From: Chaetoderma sp. LZ-2023a
Taxonomy: Eukaryota; Mollusca; Caudofoveata; Chaetodermatida; Chaetodermatidae
Assembly (NCBI GenBank): GCA_034401795.1
Contig: CM067371.1
Span: 80,850,402-80,914,401 of the forward strand
Length of the DNA stretch: 64,000 nt
Direction of reading: 5' to 3'
Each line of letters begins with the position of its first letter. The stretch's first letter is position 1. The notes below the pieces were generated by a model. That model had not been told where the DNA came from, did no database searches, and worked only from the letters and a program-made list of their open reading frames with translations. This document shows positions 12,935 through 26,089 of this stretch, one piece after another. The translations under genes and the position numbers were made by a program.

Positions 12935-14326
12935 AATTGAAATCGGCCCAGTGGTTCTTGAGAAGAAGTCGTTTAAAGAATTCCCAATTGCTTTACTATG
13001 GGCCCATTGCTTTACTATGGGAGACTATGGCGGGAAAACAAACCAAGATGGCAGGAAAACCGTTAATCCGACAGTCTCGAAAGTGGGATATTTGAACTGG
13101 CCACATTAATAAACATACATAAAGCAATTTTCACCACCAAAATACATCAAATACAAAAAAGCCATTATGACCAAGAAATCCTAAATTTTGATTGGTTGAT
13201 GGCGGCCATATTTTTTAATGAACAAACTTCCCTTGAACAAACTTGAAAGGCGCTTGGTCCCTAAGCATATTTACAAAATTTCAGCTCTCCCTTCAGCGGT
13301 TCGGGAGAAGTCGTTTTCGCGAAAACTAGGTCATCCAAGATAGTCGCCAAGCAAATCGGCCAATCAGGTTGCCTTGAACAAACTTGGGTCTACTGTTGCC
13401 CCAGATGATGTATTATGAGTTTTGAATCAATTCCTCCAGCGGTTTTGGAGATTTTTTAAAGTGTTTCTAAAAATCAGCCATTTTGGCCGGCGGCCATCTT
13501 GGATTTTGACCGATCTGCTTCGTTTGAACAAACTTAGATCTCTATGCCCTATGAATGCTTCCTCCAAAATATAATTGAAATTGGCCTAGTGGTTCTTGAG
13601 AAGAAGTCGTTTAAAGAATTCCCCATTGCTTTACTATGGGCCCATTGCTTTACTATGGGAGCCGATGGCGGGAAAACAAACCAAGATGGCAGCCAAACCG
13701 TTTATCCGACAGTCTCGAAAGTGCCATATTTGAACTCGCCACACTGATAAGCATATATAAAGCAATTTTCGCCATCAAAATACATCAAATACAAAAAAGC
13801 CAATATGGCCAACAAACGCTAAATTTTGATTGGTTGATGGCGACCATGTTTTTTAACGTACAAACTTCCCTTGAATAAACTTGAATGGACCGTGGTCCCT
13901 AAGCATATTTACCGAATTTCAGGTCTATCCCTTCAGCGGTTCGGGAGAAGTAATTTTCGCGAAAACTAGGTCATCCAAGATGGCCGACAGGCAAATCGTT
14001 CAACCAGGTTGCCTTGAACAAACTTGGGTCTACCATTGCACTAGATGATGTGTTATGAGTTTTGAATCAATTCCTCCAGCGGTTTCGGAGAAGATTTTTT
14101 AAAGTGTCTAAAAATTGGCTATTTTGGCCAGTGGCCATCTTGGATTTTGGCTGATCGGCTTCGTTTGAACAAAGTTGAATCTCTATGCCCTAGGGATGCT
14201 TCCTGCCAAATATAATTGAAATCGGCCTAGTGGTTCTTGAGAAGAAGTCGTTTAAAGAAAAAGTTGACGGACGACGGACGTTCGCCACGGCATAAGCTCA
14301 CTTGGCCTTTCAGGCCAGGTGGGCGA
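12935..14326 (+). repeat. AGCTCAC-hairpin repeat, second tandem copy
   Basis: It follows directly on the previous copy without a new ACAAGAGG start and ends with AGCTCACTTGGCCTTTCAGG and CCAGGTGGGCGAA. Two internal units of about 680 bp (around 12935-13560 and 13561-14240) are closely similar: both contain CATTGCTTTACTATGGGCCC and TGGCGGGAAAACAAACCAAG. Confidence 0.75.
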
Positions 14327-14647
14327 AAAATAATTAATATATATATAAGAGGAATATATCTTCTTTCAAATGACATCAAATGGTGTATCCTATGACAACA
14401 AATAATATATTTGTGCCACTTTTTGTATGTGATGTTGAAATACAACTGCTCGAAAGCTGATTAATACGTATTTAGCAGTACATCTAAAAAAGGGCATGGC
14501 CATATATGAAAAACACATTTTATTTTGACACAACCATCATTTACAATACATTTAACTCTTCAAGAAAAAATAGGTTGTCTTTTGTTCTAAGATAGGTAGG
14601 GGTTACTCTCCTTTTTAGGCCCCTTTTGAGATTTGGCCGCTGCACTA

Positions 14648-17323
14648 AGATGAGATACTACAAATTCTATTCACATTGTAAGAATTATTCGCTTGAATAT
14701 TTTGAAAATAGCCTAAATATATGTCGCTGGTTGCATACATGTCGGTAGCAAGAGCTCTTAGTCGAATTATTTTCAAAATATTAAACTTAATATGTCAGAC
14801 ATCCTAAAGAATTTTCTCCTTGAAAAGGGTTAATAACTCCTGGTCTATTTTCTATAGGGTGCAGTACATTAATTCTTTAAAGCTCAAGATTTGTCAATTG
14901 AAAATCTTCTGCTCAGCGATTGCCCATATGCAGGCCAAGAGAAGACAATTTTGAGTGGCATGGGTAGGGAGCCAGTCATTCCAGTGATAAATTTAAGAAA
15001 ATAGTCTTTTCTTACCCTAGAAACGGACTGCTCAAGACCACTGCTCAAGCCAGATTTGCTAGGGTATGGATTGACTACATACCTGCCATTTAACGGCCTC
15101 ATCTGGGTCAATATTCTATCTTTTACTATGTCGATAGCAAAGAAAGTGGTGTAGATTCTTCTACAAGATTCGTGGACGATGTTGCTGTCTATGAGACTAT
15201 GACAGCAACATCTTCCACCAAATTTTAATTTAATTTGAAATTTTAAAATTTTGACATCAGGGTAATACAGGTTAAAGGGATATTCCACTGGGGGGTTTTA
15301 TGCATCTGGTGTAAAGTACTAAGTTTCCGCATTAATTTGAGACCAAGAGCACAATTTTATGCCAACAAATAAAAAAGATATCCTCAATTTAAATTGCTAA
15401 AGTAACCAGTAGATAGAGGCGCCATTTTGGACAAGCAGCTGACATCAGCGACACACCTACTCTGTTTGCCCGATCGAGGATAGCCGTAACCAGGGGAGGT
15501 AAATCTTGCATCTCGTGGATAATTAGCGTACTGGCTAAACAACTCACACTTTGCCACAGTGTTTGGAGGAAATTAAAGTGCAATTTGTGTCCCGATGATC
15601 GCGCCAGTCATAGTAGTTCTAAATTGTCAAAAATTGTTTTCTTATGGGCAATTTCTATTTTTTTAAAACATTGAAGGGTTATGCCAGGAGCGTGTTTGCA
15701 ATCAACCAGCTACAACAAACTCTTGAAAAACATGTTAGTTGAATAAATGTTGAATGTAAATTCTCTGAAAGCTGTTGCTATTGCAACTTCTGCTTCCAGT
15801 CAAATTCCAGTTTCAAAATATTCAACAGGCAGTAAATATGGGTCAACATTTAAAAATTTGGGGTCAATTAGTTAACCCTTTCAAGGACAGAAAAGCAGAA
15901 AGCTTAAAATTTACCCTGCATAGGCCTATTGTGTGAAACTAATTAGTTTGGAAGCTATTGCAACATAATTCCAGGAAAATTTAATTCAGAATATTCAACA
16001 CTCAGCATAGTTATTTTAAAATTGGGAGTAAACATTGTAAATGATTAATAACGCTGGATTTCAATAGTGTGAAAGCACTAAACTACTAATTATGTCTAGC
16101 GTACACTTGCCATTATGTACTAGCTGTCACCTACTATCGTCTACGAAGTAAGCCGCTAAGTGGTTGCCTATAATTGACCGACCGGGCAATCAGCGACATC
16201 ATTTCATTTTGGTTTGCAAATCCCGTTTTACAATTGATGCAAGCAAATACGATGTTAATTGTCGAGTTTGATTCTGTTATATTAAAATTAAGTACCGCGC
16301 CCTTTGTTTTGAAATGCATGACACATTATTTTAAAATTATACAGACTATATGTTCTAAACTTGTGTCATCCAAATTTAAATGTGGAAGATATCCATCCAG
16401 TGCCGATGTTATGAAGCCATCTTTCAGTTAGTCCCTTTTCATGCGGATGCTTCTGTGGATCCGGTATCTGAAAATGTGAATTTCCGTACCCTTTCCATGA
16501 TCGTTTCTATTACTGCAAGCCCATGCTTGACATGCGGACATGATGCGATTTAACCATTTCACGCCAGCACTGGCCTCTGCAATTGTCAAGTTGAGGACGC
16601 AGGTCAAAAGAAGGCTATTTTGAGAATTTACAACTAAAACAACTGCCTCAGTAACTGAACCAGCCATTCCAGTAGTAAATTTTCAAAAAAGGTCTTCGCT
16701 TGGCCTGCAAATGGCCATTCAATAAGGAAATATTCTGATTTTCCTTACAGAATTTTGTCATTAAAGGGTTAATTAATATTCGGCCTTCATAAAGCGAAGT
16801 AAACAGGTAAATCTAAAAGCGCTGGCGATATTTTGCTGGTGTGTCGTTGACGTCATAATCTCACGGTTTCTCGCTCTCGTTGCGAAAAAATGGATGCGCC
16901 CAGGAGTCACGTTTTCGAGCGTTTTGGGCATATTCATTTTATTATTTCTCGGCAATGGAACAGTGTATTTTATATTTTTTTGCGGCAACTATTTCGGATT
17001 ATAGTATATTTTTAGTTGACTTATTCCCGATTTTCACTGGAATTTCCCTTTAAAGGTTAATTAAAGCATACATGCAGACCTGAGACAGATTATTTTCTCA
17101 CAGAATATATCCATTTGCATACCAAGAGAGGACTATTTTTGAAAATTTACCACTGCAATGACTGGCTCTGTTATCGAGTTAGTTATTCTAGACTTGATAC
17201 ATTTTGAAACAAAGCCTTCTCTTAGTCTGCAAATGGAGATTTATCAAAACCACTGCAGGTACCATTTTGCTAGTACGTATATCATATATGTGTGCATTAA
17301 TTAAAAATGAAGATGTTGGTTTA
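14648..17323. repeat. Inner part of the 17-kb nest: foldback copies, no gene
   Basis: It contains decayed P2 foldbacks near 14925-15020, 16549-16775 and 17045-17265, and a palindrome GTTGCTGTC...GACAGCAAC near 15180-15212 followed by AATTTTAATTTAATTTGAAA, which recurs near 34185. The longest open frame (14884-15288, minus) runs through a foldback arm and is not credible as a gene. Confidence 0.5.
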
Positions 17324-18540
17324 TTAGCTCACCTGGCCAGAATGGCCAAGTGAGCTTATGCCATGGCGATCGTCCGGCGTCCGTCCCTCCGTCAACTTTT
17401 TCCTTTAAACGACTTCTTCTCAAGAACCACTAGGCCGATATAAGTTATCTTTGGCAGGAAGTATCCTTAGGGCATAGGGATCCAAGTTTGTTCAAACGAA
17501 GCCGATCAGCCAATTTGGATTTCGGCCGATTTTAGGAAATGTCTTTAAAAATCTTCTCCGAAACCGCTTGGTGGATTGAAGCAAATCCCATGAAATATGA
17601 TCTAGGGCAAGAGCTGAACCAAGTTTGTTCAAGGGAACTTGATTGACCAAATGGTTCAGTGGCCATCTTGGTTGACCTAGTTTTAGCGAAAACGACTTCT
17701 CCAGAACTGCTGAAGGGATCAGGCCGAAATTTGGCAGATATGATTAGGGACTAAGGGCCATTAAAGTTTGTTCAAGGGAAGTTAATCCATCAAAAAACAT
17801 GATGCAGTCGGCCAATCAAAATACAGCATGTTTGGCAGCCATATTGGATTTTTTTATTTGATGGATTTTGAGGCTGAAATTGGTTTTATATATGTTTTTG
17901 GGTATTCTGATCACAAATTTGCAATTTTTAAAGCTGTCGGATAAACGGTTTGGCGGCCATCTTCGATCATTTCCCCGCCAAAACCTCCCATACTAAGGCA
18001 ATGGGAAATTTAAAACGTCTACGTCTCGAGAACTGCTTGGCCGATTTCAATTATATATGGCAGGAAGCATCCTTAGGGCGTAGAGATTCAAATTTGTTCA
18101 AACGAAGCCGATCGGCCATCTTGAATTTTGGCTGAATTTTAGAAACGTCTTTAAGAACCTCCGAAACCGCTTGGTGGATTGAAGCAAATCCCATGAAATA
18201 TGATCTATGGCAAGAGCTGAACTAAGTTTGTTTAAGGGAACTTGCTTGGCCAAATGGTTCAGCGTCAATTTTGGTTGACCTAGTTTTAGCAAAAATTACT
18301 TCTCTAGAACAACTGAAGGAATCAGGTCGAAATTTGGCAGATATGATTAGGGACTAAGGGGCATTAAACTTTGTTCAAGGGAAGTTGATCTGTCAAAAAA
18401 CATGGCCGCAGTGGGCCAATCAAAATACAGCATGTTTGGCGGCCATATTGGATTTTTTTATTTGATGGATTTTGAAGCCAAATTTGTTTAGTACAGGGTT
18501 ATGAGTATGCTGATTTCAACCATGCCATTTCTGAATCGAT
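17324..18540 (-). repeat. AGCTCAC-hairpin repeat, inverted copy
   Basis: Read on the plus strand it begins TTAGCTCACCTGGCCAGAAT followed by GGCCAAGTGAGCTTATG. It contains the family phrases (CAAGTTTGTTCAAACGAAGC, AATCAAAATACAGCATGTTT) in two internal units. The right end, near 18540, is ragged. Confidence 0.75.
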
Positions 18541-19200
18541 CAGATAAACAGCTTGGTGGCATGCAGTAAAATTGGCATTTAGTACAGGTGGTCTTTATAG
18601 CATGTTCAACTGCATTCTAAAACCATTGTAATCATTTGACAGTGACCAAACTCACTTAGCAGCAGTTGTTCACTAGTTCAAAATAATAATTTGACTGAAA
18701 GTCATTGCTGCCTTAGAATGCAACAACCGAGCCAGTCATTCCAGCGATAAATTTTCAAAAATAACCTTCTCTTGGTCTGCAAGTGGACATTTTCTTTGAG
18801 AAAATTTAAATTCTCTTGAATAAATTTGAGGGTTAAAGGGTTAAAGCCAATTAATTCTAGCAATAAATTTAGTTCAGTATTGCGTTATTCACAAGTTTTG
18901 TTGGATAGCATGTAGCATGGTGACGTCCATTTTGAAAATAGTTTTGCTGATGATATCTGTTACTGTCAAGTGCAGCAACAGTTTTCAGCCTGACTATTCA
19001 ACCCTTGTCACACCAATGTCTAAAGATTAATTGTTACAAAGCCATTATTAGAAAGGCTGCTGTACAGTTTGTAAACACCATTGCTGAAGACCATTGCTGT
19101 CATAGACAGTGCTGTTGCTGTTATATAATTGCCAGTAACAGCTTACACAACCCTTATTTCCAGTTAAATGCGGTAATACGATTTGCTTCTTATCAATTTA
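18541..19200. repeat. Foldback and palindrome fragments
   Basis: Half of a P2 foldback lies near 18722-18842 (ends TTGAGGGTTAAAGGGTTAA), and P1-like GCAGCAACAG words lie near 18705 and 18972. No gene. Confidence 0.5.
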
Positions 19201-22200
19201 TTAGCTCACCTGGCCAGAATGGCCAAGTGAGCTTATGCCATGGCGACCGTCCGGCGTCCGGCCATCAACTTTTTTCTTTAAACGACTTCTTCTCAAGAAC
19301 CACTGGGCCGATTTCAATTATATTTGGCAGGAAGTATCCTTAGGGCACAGGGATCCAAGTTTGTTCAAACAAAGCTGATCGGCCAATTTGGCAGGTGGCC
19401 ATCTTGGATTTTGGCTGATTTTAGGAAATGACTTTAAAAATCTTCTCCGAAACCGCTTGGTGGATCGATTCAAAACTCACGAAATATCATATAGGGCAAG
19501 AGCTGAACCAAGTTTGTTCGAAGGAACTTGATTGGCCAAATGGTTTGGCAGCCATCTTGGATGACATAGTTTTCGTGAAAACAACTTATTCTGCAGAACC
19601 GCTGAACGGATCGGGCTGAAATTTTGGGGATATGATTATGGACTAAGCGCCATTAAAGTGTGTTCATGGGAAGTTGATCGGTAAAAAACATGTCCGCCGT
19701 GGACCAATCAAATTTCAGCGTGTTTGGCTGCCCTATTCTATTTTTTTATTTGATGGATTTTGAAGCCCAAATTGGTTTTCTTAACTCCGCTTACTTGTCA
19801 GTCAGCTGTCGTATAGCGATGAACCCATCCGTCTTCTGTATGTCCGTCCATCCATCTGTCTGTCTGTCTCACCAACAATGGCGGCTCATTTTGTTATTTC
19901 TTGACGGATTGACACCAAACTTGGTCACAATGTTAATGTCAGCATCTAATATCTGTGTTGTGAAAATGAAACTGATAGGACATCAAATGCCAGAGTTAGC
20001 ACTCCTTAAATATTTGCAGTCTCACTTTCATAGGGCAAATATAGGTTTGTTTCCACCGTCCATTGATTTATCACTATGTCAGATTTTATTGCCAAACTAG
20101 ATATTAAATTCCAATTAACGGATTAACCTTTCCAGTACTGCTGAAATATTTAAGATATGTATTATGTGCTCTGACATCTATGCTCTTAAAAATATTTTGA
20201 AATGTATTTGATTGAAAGTTGTTGCTGCGTTAGGCAGCAGTGAAAGTTGTTGCTGCCTAAGGCAGCAATGATTTGTCAAATTATTTTTTAAATCGACTCC
20301 AGCTCACCCTACCTCTGCTGCTAACTTGGTGATTCAGCCAGATGCGCATGTGTTAAATGGATTGTGTGGTTGTGGGGAATAACCTACTATAAAGACCACC
20401 TACCTGCCTTTAGAGACCATTTTCTTCAATTGTATTTAAACCTCTAGTAACCGTCTGACTGAGTTTTTGCAGACGACATATTCCAAAGGTTATATCTCTG
20501 AACCTGATAAATATATTGAAAACAATTGGACTGAAATTGTTGGTGGCTAAGCCGCCAACAACTTTCAGTCGAATTGTTTTCAAAATTTTGCGTTAAACAA
20601 AAGTTATTGTCTTATATCGTCCATCGTTCGTCCGTCTGTCAACTTTTCCTTTAAACGACTTCTCAAGAACCACAGGTCCGATTTCAATTATGTTTGTCAG
20701 AAAGCATCCTTAGGCCGGTGGCCATCTTGGATTTTGGCCCATTTTATGGAACGTCTTTAAAAATGTTCTTCTCCGAAACCACTTGGGGGGTTTATGCAAA
20801 CCTCATGAAATATGATCTAGGGCAAGAGCTGAACCAAGTTTGTTCAAGGGAACTTAATTGGTCATATGGTTGGGCGGCCATCTTGGTTGACCTAGTTTTA
20901 GTGAAAACAACTTCTCCAGAACCGCGGAAGGGATCGGGTCAAAATTGGGTAGATATGATTAGGGACTAAGAGCCATTAAAGTTTGTTCAAGGGAAGTTGA
21001 CCCATCAAAAAACATGGCCACTGTGGCCCAATCAAAATATAGCGTGTTTGGCGACCATATTGGATTTTTTTATTTGATGGATTTTGAGGCCGAAATTGGT
21101 TTCATGTCGGTTTTGGGGGTATTCTGATCTCAAATTTGCAATTTTCGAAACTGTCGGATAAACGGTTTGGTGACCATCTTGGATAAATTTCCCGCCAAAA
21201 GCTCCCATACTAAAACAATGGGAAATTTGAAATGTCTTCCCGAGAACTACTGGGCCGATTTCAATTATATTTTGCAGGAAGCATCCTTAGGGCATAGAGA
21301 ATCCATTTTGTTCAAACGAAGCCGATCGGCCAATTTGGTCGGTGGCCATCTTGGATTTCGGCTGACTTTTAGAAATGTCTAAAACTCTCCAAAACTGTTT
21401 GAGGGATCAATTCAGACCTCATGAAATATGATCTAGGGCAAGGGCTGACCCAAGTTTGTTCAAGCGAACTTGATTGACCGAATGGTTCAGCAGCCATCTT
21501 GGATGACCTCGTTTTTGCAAAAATTACTTCTTCCCCAGAACCGCTGAAACAATCGGGCCGAAATTTGTGATATATGATTAGGCACTAAGGGCTATTAAAG
21601 TTTGTTCAAGAGAAGTTGATCCATCAAAAGACCTGGCCACCGTGGGCCAATCAAGGTATAGTGTGTTTGGCGGCCATATTGGATTTTTTTATTTGATGGA
21701 TTTTGGGGCCGAAATTGGTTTTATATATGTATTTGCGCATTGTGATTTCAAATTTGCCGTTTTTGAGACTGTCGGATAAATGGTTTAGCGGCCATCTTGG
21801 ATCAATTACCTGCCAAAATCTCCCATACTAAAGCAATGGGAAATTTAAAATGTATTATTCTTATGGCATCTTGGATTCTTGTCGATCTTTAGAATGACTT
21901 TAAAAATCTTCTTCTCCAAAACCGCTTGTGGGATCAATTCAAAACGCATGAAATATCATCTAGGGCAAGAGCTGCACCAAGTTTGTTCAAGGGAACTTGA
22001 TTGGCCAAATGTACTTTGCGGCCATCTTCGATAACCTATTTTTTGCCAAAACAACTCTAGAACCACTGAGCGGATTGGGCCGAAATCTGGGAGATATGAT
22101 TAGGTACTGAGTGCCATTAAAATTTTTTCAAGGGAAGGATCTACGTCAGAAACATGGGCGCTTTGGACCAATCAAAATGTAGCATGTTTGGCGGCCATAT

Positions 22201-22317
22201 TGGACTTGCAAGAATGTCCACAAACTCATTTAAAAGACTACTAAACCACCCACCAACAATTTTGACAAAAATGCATAGTGCTACAGGTGCGCGACACAGG
22301 CACCTTGGGCCTCTTGT
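19201..22317 (-). repeat. AGCTCAC-hairpin repeat, inverted composite copy
   Basis: It begins TTAGCTCACCTGGCCAGAAT and ends CACCTTGGGCCTCTTGT, the complement of the family start. The family sequence is broken near 19770-20600 by unrelated repeat material (a GTCTGTCTGTCTCACC-type block and P1 palindromes at about 20204-20283 and 20512-20590), then continues in three internal units of about 650 bp. This is the longest copy in the window. Confidence 0.72.
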
Positions 22318-22552
22318 TTCAAAGTAAAATATGACTGCATAAAATTCTTTGCCTATTTATTCAGCATGCACAGGCATATTCACACACTTGCCATTGCTTA
22401 GAAACCAATTCATACACACATATTGGTAAAAAGTAATTGTAATTGTAATTGTAATTAATTACATTCACAAAATGGAGTAATTGTAATGTAATTGAAAATG
22501 TTGCAAAGTAATTATAATTAATTACATTGGCAAGGTAATTGCCCCATGTCTG

Positions 22553-23153
22553 TTCTGTATACAAGTTTTGAAACCTACATGTACCAGTCTAGTATCCTTC
22601 CAGCCAAGTATGGTTGAAATCGCTCATGCAGTTAATGAGTACCGTTTTAAATGATTTCCCGCCATTCTTTAGAAAATTCAATATATCCGCCGAAAAAAAT
22701 CGACCAATCAAAATTCTGTATTATACATGTTCTGAAGCATACTATGCTCGGGTTCTTCCCTCCGAGTTTGATTGAAATCGGCCAAGCGGTTATCGAGTAG
22801 GCTTTTAAGTGATTTCCAGATATTTTCTGAGCATCCAAGATGGCCACCGGAAAAATTGACCAATCAAAATTGACCAATCAAAATTCTGTATACAAGTTCT
22901 GAACCATACCAGCGTACTATCCTCCCAGCTAAGTCTGGCTGAAATTGCCCAAGCAGTCAATGAGGAGTAGAGTTTTAAACAATTTCCCGCCGAAAAAATT
23001 GATCAATCAAAATTATGTATATAAGTTCTGAAGCCGACCCCAATAGGGCCCTTCCAGCCATATTAGGTTGAAATCCGCCAAGCGGTTAATGGGGAGTAGC
23101 AAAAGTTGATGGCCGTACGCCGGGTGGACGGTCGCCATGGCCAGGTGAGCTAA
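22553..23153 (+). repeat. Right target duplication and right part of the interrupted AGCTCAC-hairpin repeat
   Basis: TTCTGTAT at 22553-22560 is the second copy of the 8-bp duplication. The repeat then resumes (ACAAGTTTTGAAACCTACAT) and ends with GTCGCCATGGCCAGGTGAGC and TAA. Confidence 0.75.
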
Positions 23154-23742
23154 AAATTATTCCTCATATAGTGGTTGGATAATTTTTGTTGTGCTAGCCA
23201 ATGAGAAAATAGAAATGAAGTGATCGGCGGAGGTGGCCTAAATGATATAGATATTTCCCGGAAACCCATGTCTTAAGCATCAATTGTTATACTCATTGCG
23301 CTTTTAATGATTGTCGCTGGTTAGTACATCCCATATCTTTCATTTTTAACAATGATGATATGAAAAACGAAAATATGTTCATATTTGGTTTTACGATATT
23401 TATATTTTAAAAGCTGTTTTTAAACCGACAGTGCGTGATATCGGTTTACAATCTAGTATAGTCTCTTCCTATAAAATGAAATTTAGTGTTCAAATTTACT
23501 ATTCACTCCGGTATAGCTAGTTTCTAAATACGAAGATTAGAAACAAATATCTGTTTTATACCATGCTATTGTCAGATCGCGATAAATGTCTCAATCACAA
23601 GCTTTGTCTCACCAGTCAAGGTAGTTTGGCCTCAACAATGGAAATGTCTTTAACCATTTGGACTACAAATCCCTGAAAAAGTAAACTCTTTATGAGGTAT
23701 AACATATTCTGTTGAATATATTGAAATTAATATGACTGGAAG
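23154..23742. other. Intron sequence without recognised gene; left arm of a P1 palindrome at its end
   Basis: Mostly unassigned. At 23710-23742 it ends in TTGAATATATTGAAATTAAT followed by ATGACTGGAAG, the left arm of a palindrome whose right arm is at 28158-28206. Confidence 0.5.
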
Positions 23743-23863
23743 TAGGCTTGCACAATTATTCGATTAATCACGATTATTCTTTAAGATATGATCGTGGACG
23801 ATCACAAAACTAAATAATCGAAGATTTTCAATCTCCAAGATAGTTGTTTTTCAAAATGTAGAG

Positions 23864-26089
23864 TAAGCTTGTGCGATTATTGCCTCGAGTGATCACACTC
23901 GATTATGTAAGAATAATCGTGATTACTCGATTAATCAGCTTGGGTGCAAATTAGCCAGTAGAGCTGGGCGGTATTGCCATTGGGATGACGAAAACGGTAT
24001 CTGTGAAAAATACTGCGATAACTACTAATATCGCGGTAGTTGGAATAATTTTGGATATGATAGGGTTAATATAGCCAATCTATGAATAGGCATCCTTTTT
24101 AAAGACTAAACTTTGTATTATATTTGTGTTTCAGCACCAAATAAAATATTTTTTCTTCTCGCCTTTTTGCGTTTTACTTTGTCATTGTGAAGAGGAAGAT
24201 GCGCATAAGTGTCTTTAACTCCGTCACTGTGCGCGGGAAATCCCAAGGGTCCAATCTGATTGGTTAAAAACATCAAGTATCTTTCATTGGTTTTAACCAG
24301 GTCATAATCGGGTGCAGTGTTTTTGTGGAGCATTCATGATCAGCTGTTCTTATTATTACTATTGAAAGCTTATAATGAATGCTCCGCGAGAAAGACCACG
24401 CGATTAGGCACGTGATCAATTAATGGACAAACCAGGTCTGAAGACGCGATCAGCTGCGCGCGTGTATGTGTGTATAAAGATTTAGCAATAAAATTGTATT
24501 CAGACTAGTAGATTAGGCCTATATATGACCAGTCATTCATTCATCCTCCCTCACTCCCACTCACTCATTCATCCCATGTAGTCAAGCACACACTTCATCC
24601 TATAAACTGGACATACCGGAGTGTGTGAAAATATATAATAATCAGCTATTTATATAGATTATTTCAAAACAATTTGACTCAAAGTTGTTGGGTCAAAAAG
24701 TTTTCAAACTAATCAGCTCTTTATTTATTATTTCCGTTAAATTATATTTCCATAAAGCCTCTGCATTCATCTTGAAAGTGGTTAAATCATAGCCCTATAG
24801 ATCGATGTTGCAATAGTCGCCTGAGCCAATGACCCAGAGCGCGTGAAATTAGTGAATACAACACATTTCACCCTATAAGATCTGCTGTCTTTTAGAAATG
24901 ATGATCTAAGAGGTTATTAGTTATTAAAAACTTGTCCGATTTTAGCTGAATATTCTGGAGATAATTTGATTGGAAATTATTGTCATGGCGCAATAAGTTT
25001 TAATCAAATCATTTTCAATATAATCAGCTGGGCTTGTTTCATTCATATTTTGGCTGCCTTTAGCGCATTCAGCATATCAATGCTATTACTGGTATAGACT
25101 GATCAATACTCACCCAAGCGTACATTTATACACACCTGTGGGGTGAATTATTATTGAACAAGCGAAGAATAGAGGGATTACAGTTATGGCTTCACCGGTT
25201 TAGCTAGACCGTTTGAATTTATCATCATAGTTAGCGAGTGAATTTATCCCGGTAGGGTATTTGGATGGTCGTTGTTTTATTTATTGTCTTGTAATGATGT
25301 CAATCGCGTCATCAGCTATGTGTGTATGGAAAGCGAAGGTGGCATTCCAATAATATAATCAAAACGAGGCTGAGTTTAGTTTATTTTTGTTTTAGAAATG
25401 GCTGCTATTTTGCGTATTCAACGTTGTCAGCAACTACATTTGTACGATTTTCAGATTTAACTTGTCTTCATTGGAACAACATTTAATTGAGCATGGAAGG
25501 ATAACTATACTAAGAACAGTAGGGGTATGTATATAACACATAGACATATATTTATATGCTTTTGACTACCATGAATACGGAAATGAAGAGACCAAGCTCG
25601 TCAAATTCACATGAAATGTTTTATTATCAAATTATTATAATACATGTATATAAATTGTCAACACTGTCATAGACGGTATTTGACGATATTGGCAGTTTTT
25701 AGAAAGGAAACGATAATGATACATGTAACAATAACAATAATATCACGATTTTCCCGGTTTTATCAGGAAACCACCCAGCTCTATTAGCCAGACATAACAT
25801 CAAAAGCATATCAATCACGAAAGCTGCAATGGTGTTGAAATATCAGTTTGCGGGCCAAGAGAAGTGTATTTTTTTTAATGTATTCTTGAGCCAGTCAATC
25901 CAGTGAGACATTTTCAAATAGTCTTCTCTTGGCCTGTAAATGAGTACACATTCGCTGAGCAAATTGTAAATTTTCATGATGACCGCCTTAAAGAGTAATC
26001 AAAAGGTAGGTTCTGAAATATTTTATGCAGTAGAAATTATTCACGATTATTTGATTATTTAATTTTTTTCACGTAATCGTGCATCCATA
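23864..26089 (+). mobile_element. Decayed hAT-like element inside the 4.4-kb element
   Basis: Left end TAAGCTTGTGCGATTATT, right end TAATCGTGCATCCATA. Flanking octamers ATGTAGAG (23856-23863) and ATGTAAAG (26090-26097) match at 7 of 8 positions, consistent with an older 8-bp duplication. It contains the younger element 23959-25783. Confidence 0.55.
23959..25783 (+). mobile_element. Youngest nested hAT-like element, 1825 bp
   Basis: It starts TAGAGCTGGGCGGTATTGCC and ends ACCACCCAGCTCTA. The exact 8-bp duplication TTAGCCAG lies at 23951-23958 and 25784-25791. No transposase frame is seen. Exact duplication and better ends than its host element place it last in the order of insertion. Confidence 0.87.

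Larger units (their letters stand above)
6965..14647 (+). mobile_element. DNA transposon with long inverted repeats, decayed
   Basis: The left end TAGTGCAGCGGCCA (6965) is matched by TGGCCGCTGCACTA ending at 14647. Inside, blocks remain inverted and collinear for about 150-200 bp: AACCCCTACC, ACAACCTATTTTTT and GATGGNTGTGT. No convincing target duplication was found. The interval holds a decayed ORF region (7510-9540) and later insertions, including two AGCTCAC-hairpin repeats and a hAT-like element. The superfamily is not determined. Confidence 0.5.
5558..22552 (+). mobile_element. hAT-like outer element expanded by nested insertions (17 kb)
   Basis: The left end reads CAGACATGGGG and the right end CCCCATGTCTG, an 11-bp inverted repeat. 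Both subterminal regions (5577-5735 and 22434-22545) are built of TGTAATT/AATTACA words. An exact 8-bp duplication flanks it, as expected for hAT-type transposition. The original element was probably a short non-autonomous unit made of the two subterminal blocks; nearly all of the 17 kb in between is other repeats. I see no intact transposase. A Zisupton-like origin, also with 8-bp duplications, is an alternative. Confidence 0.7.

Noticed and set aside
14884..15288. 134-codon minus-strand frame
   Set aside because: It runs through a foldback arm (FLKFITGMTGSLP is the translated arm) and matches nothing else.
4691..23153. Helitron identity for the AGCTCAC-hairpin repeats
   Set aside because: The 3' hairpin and CTAA fit, but the 5' end lacks TC and no Rep/helicase is seen, so it is kept only as a hypothesis.
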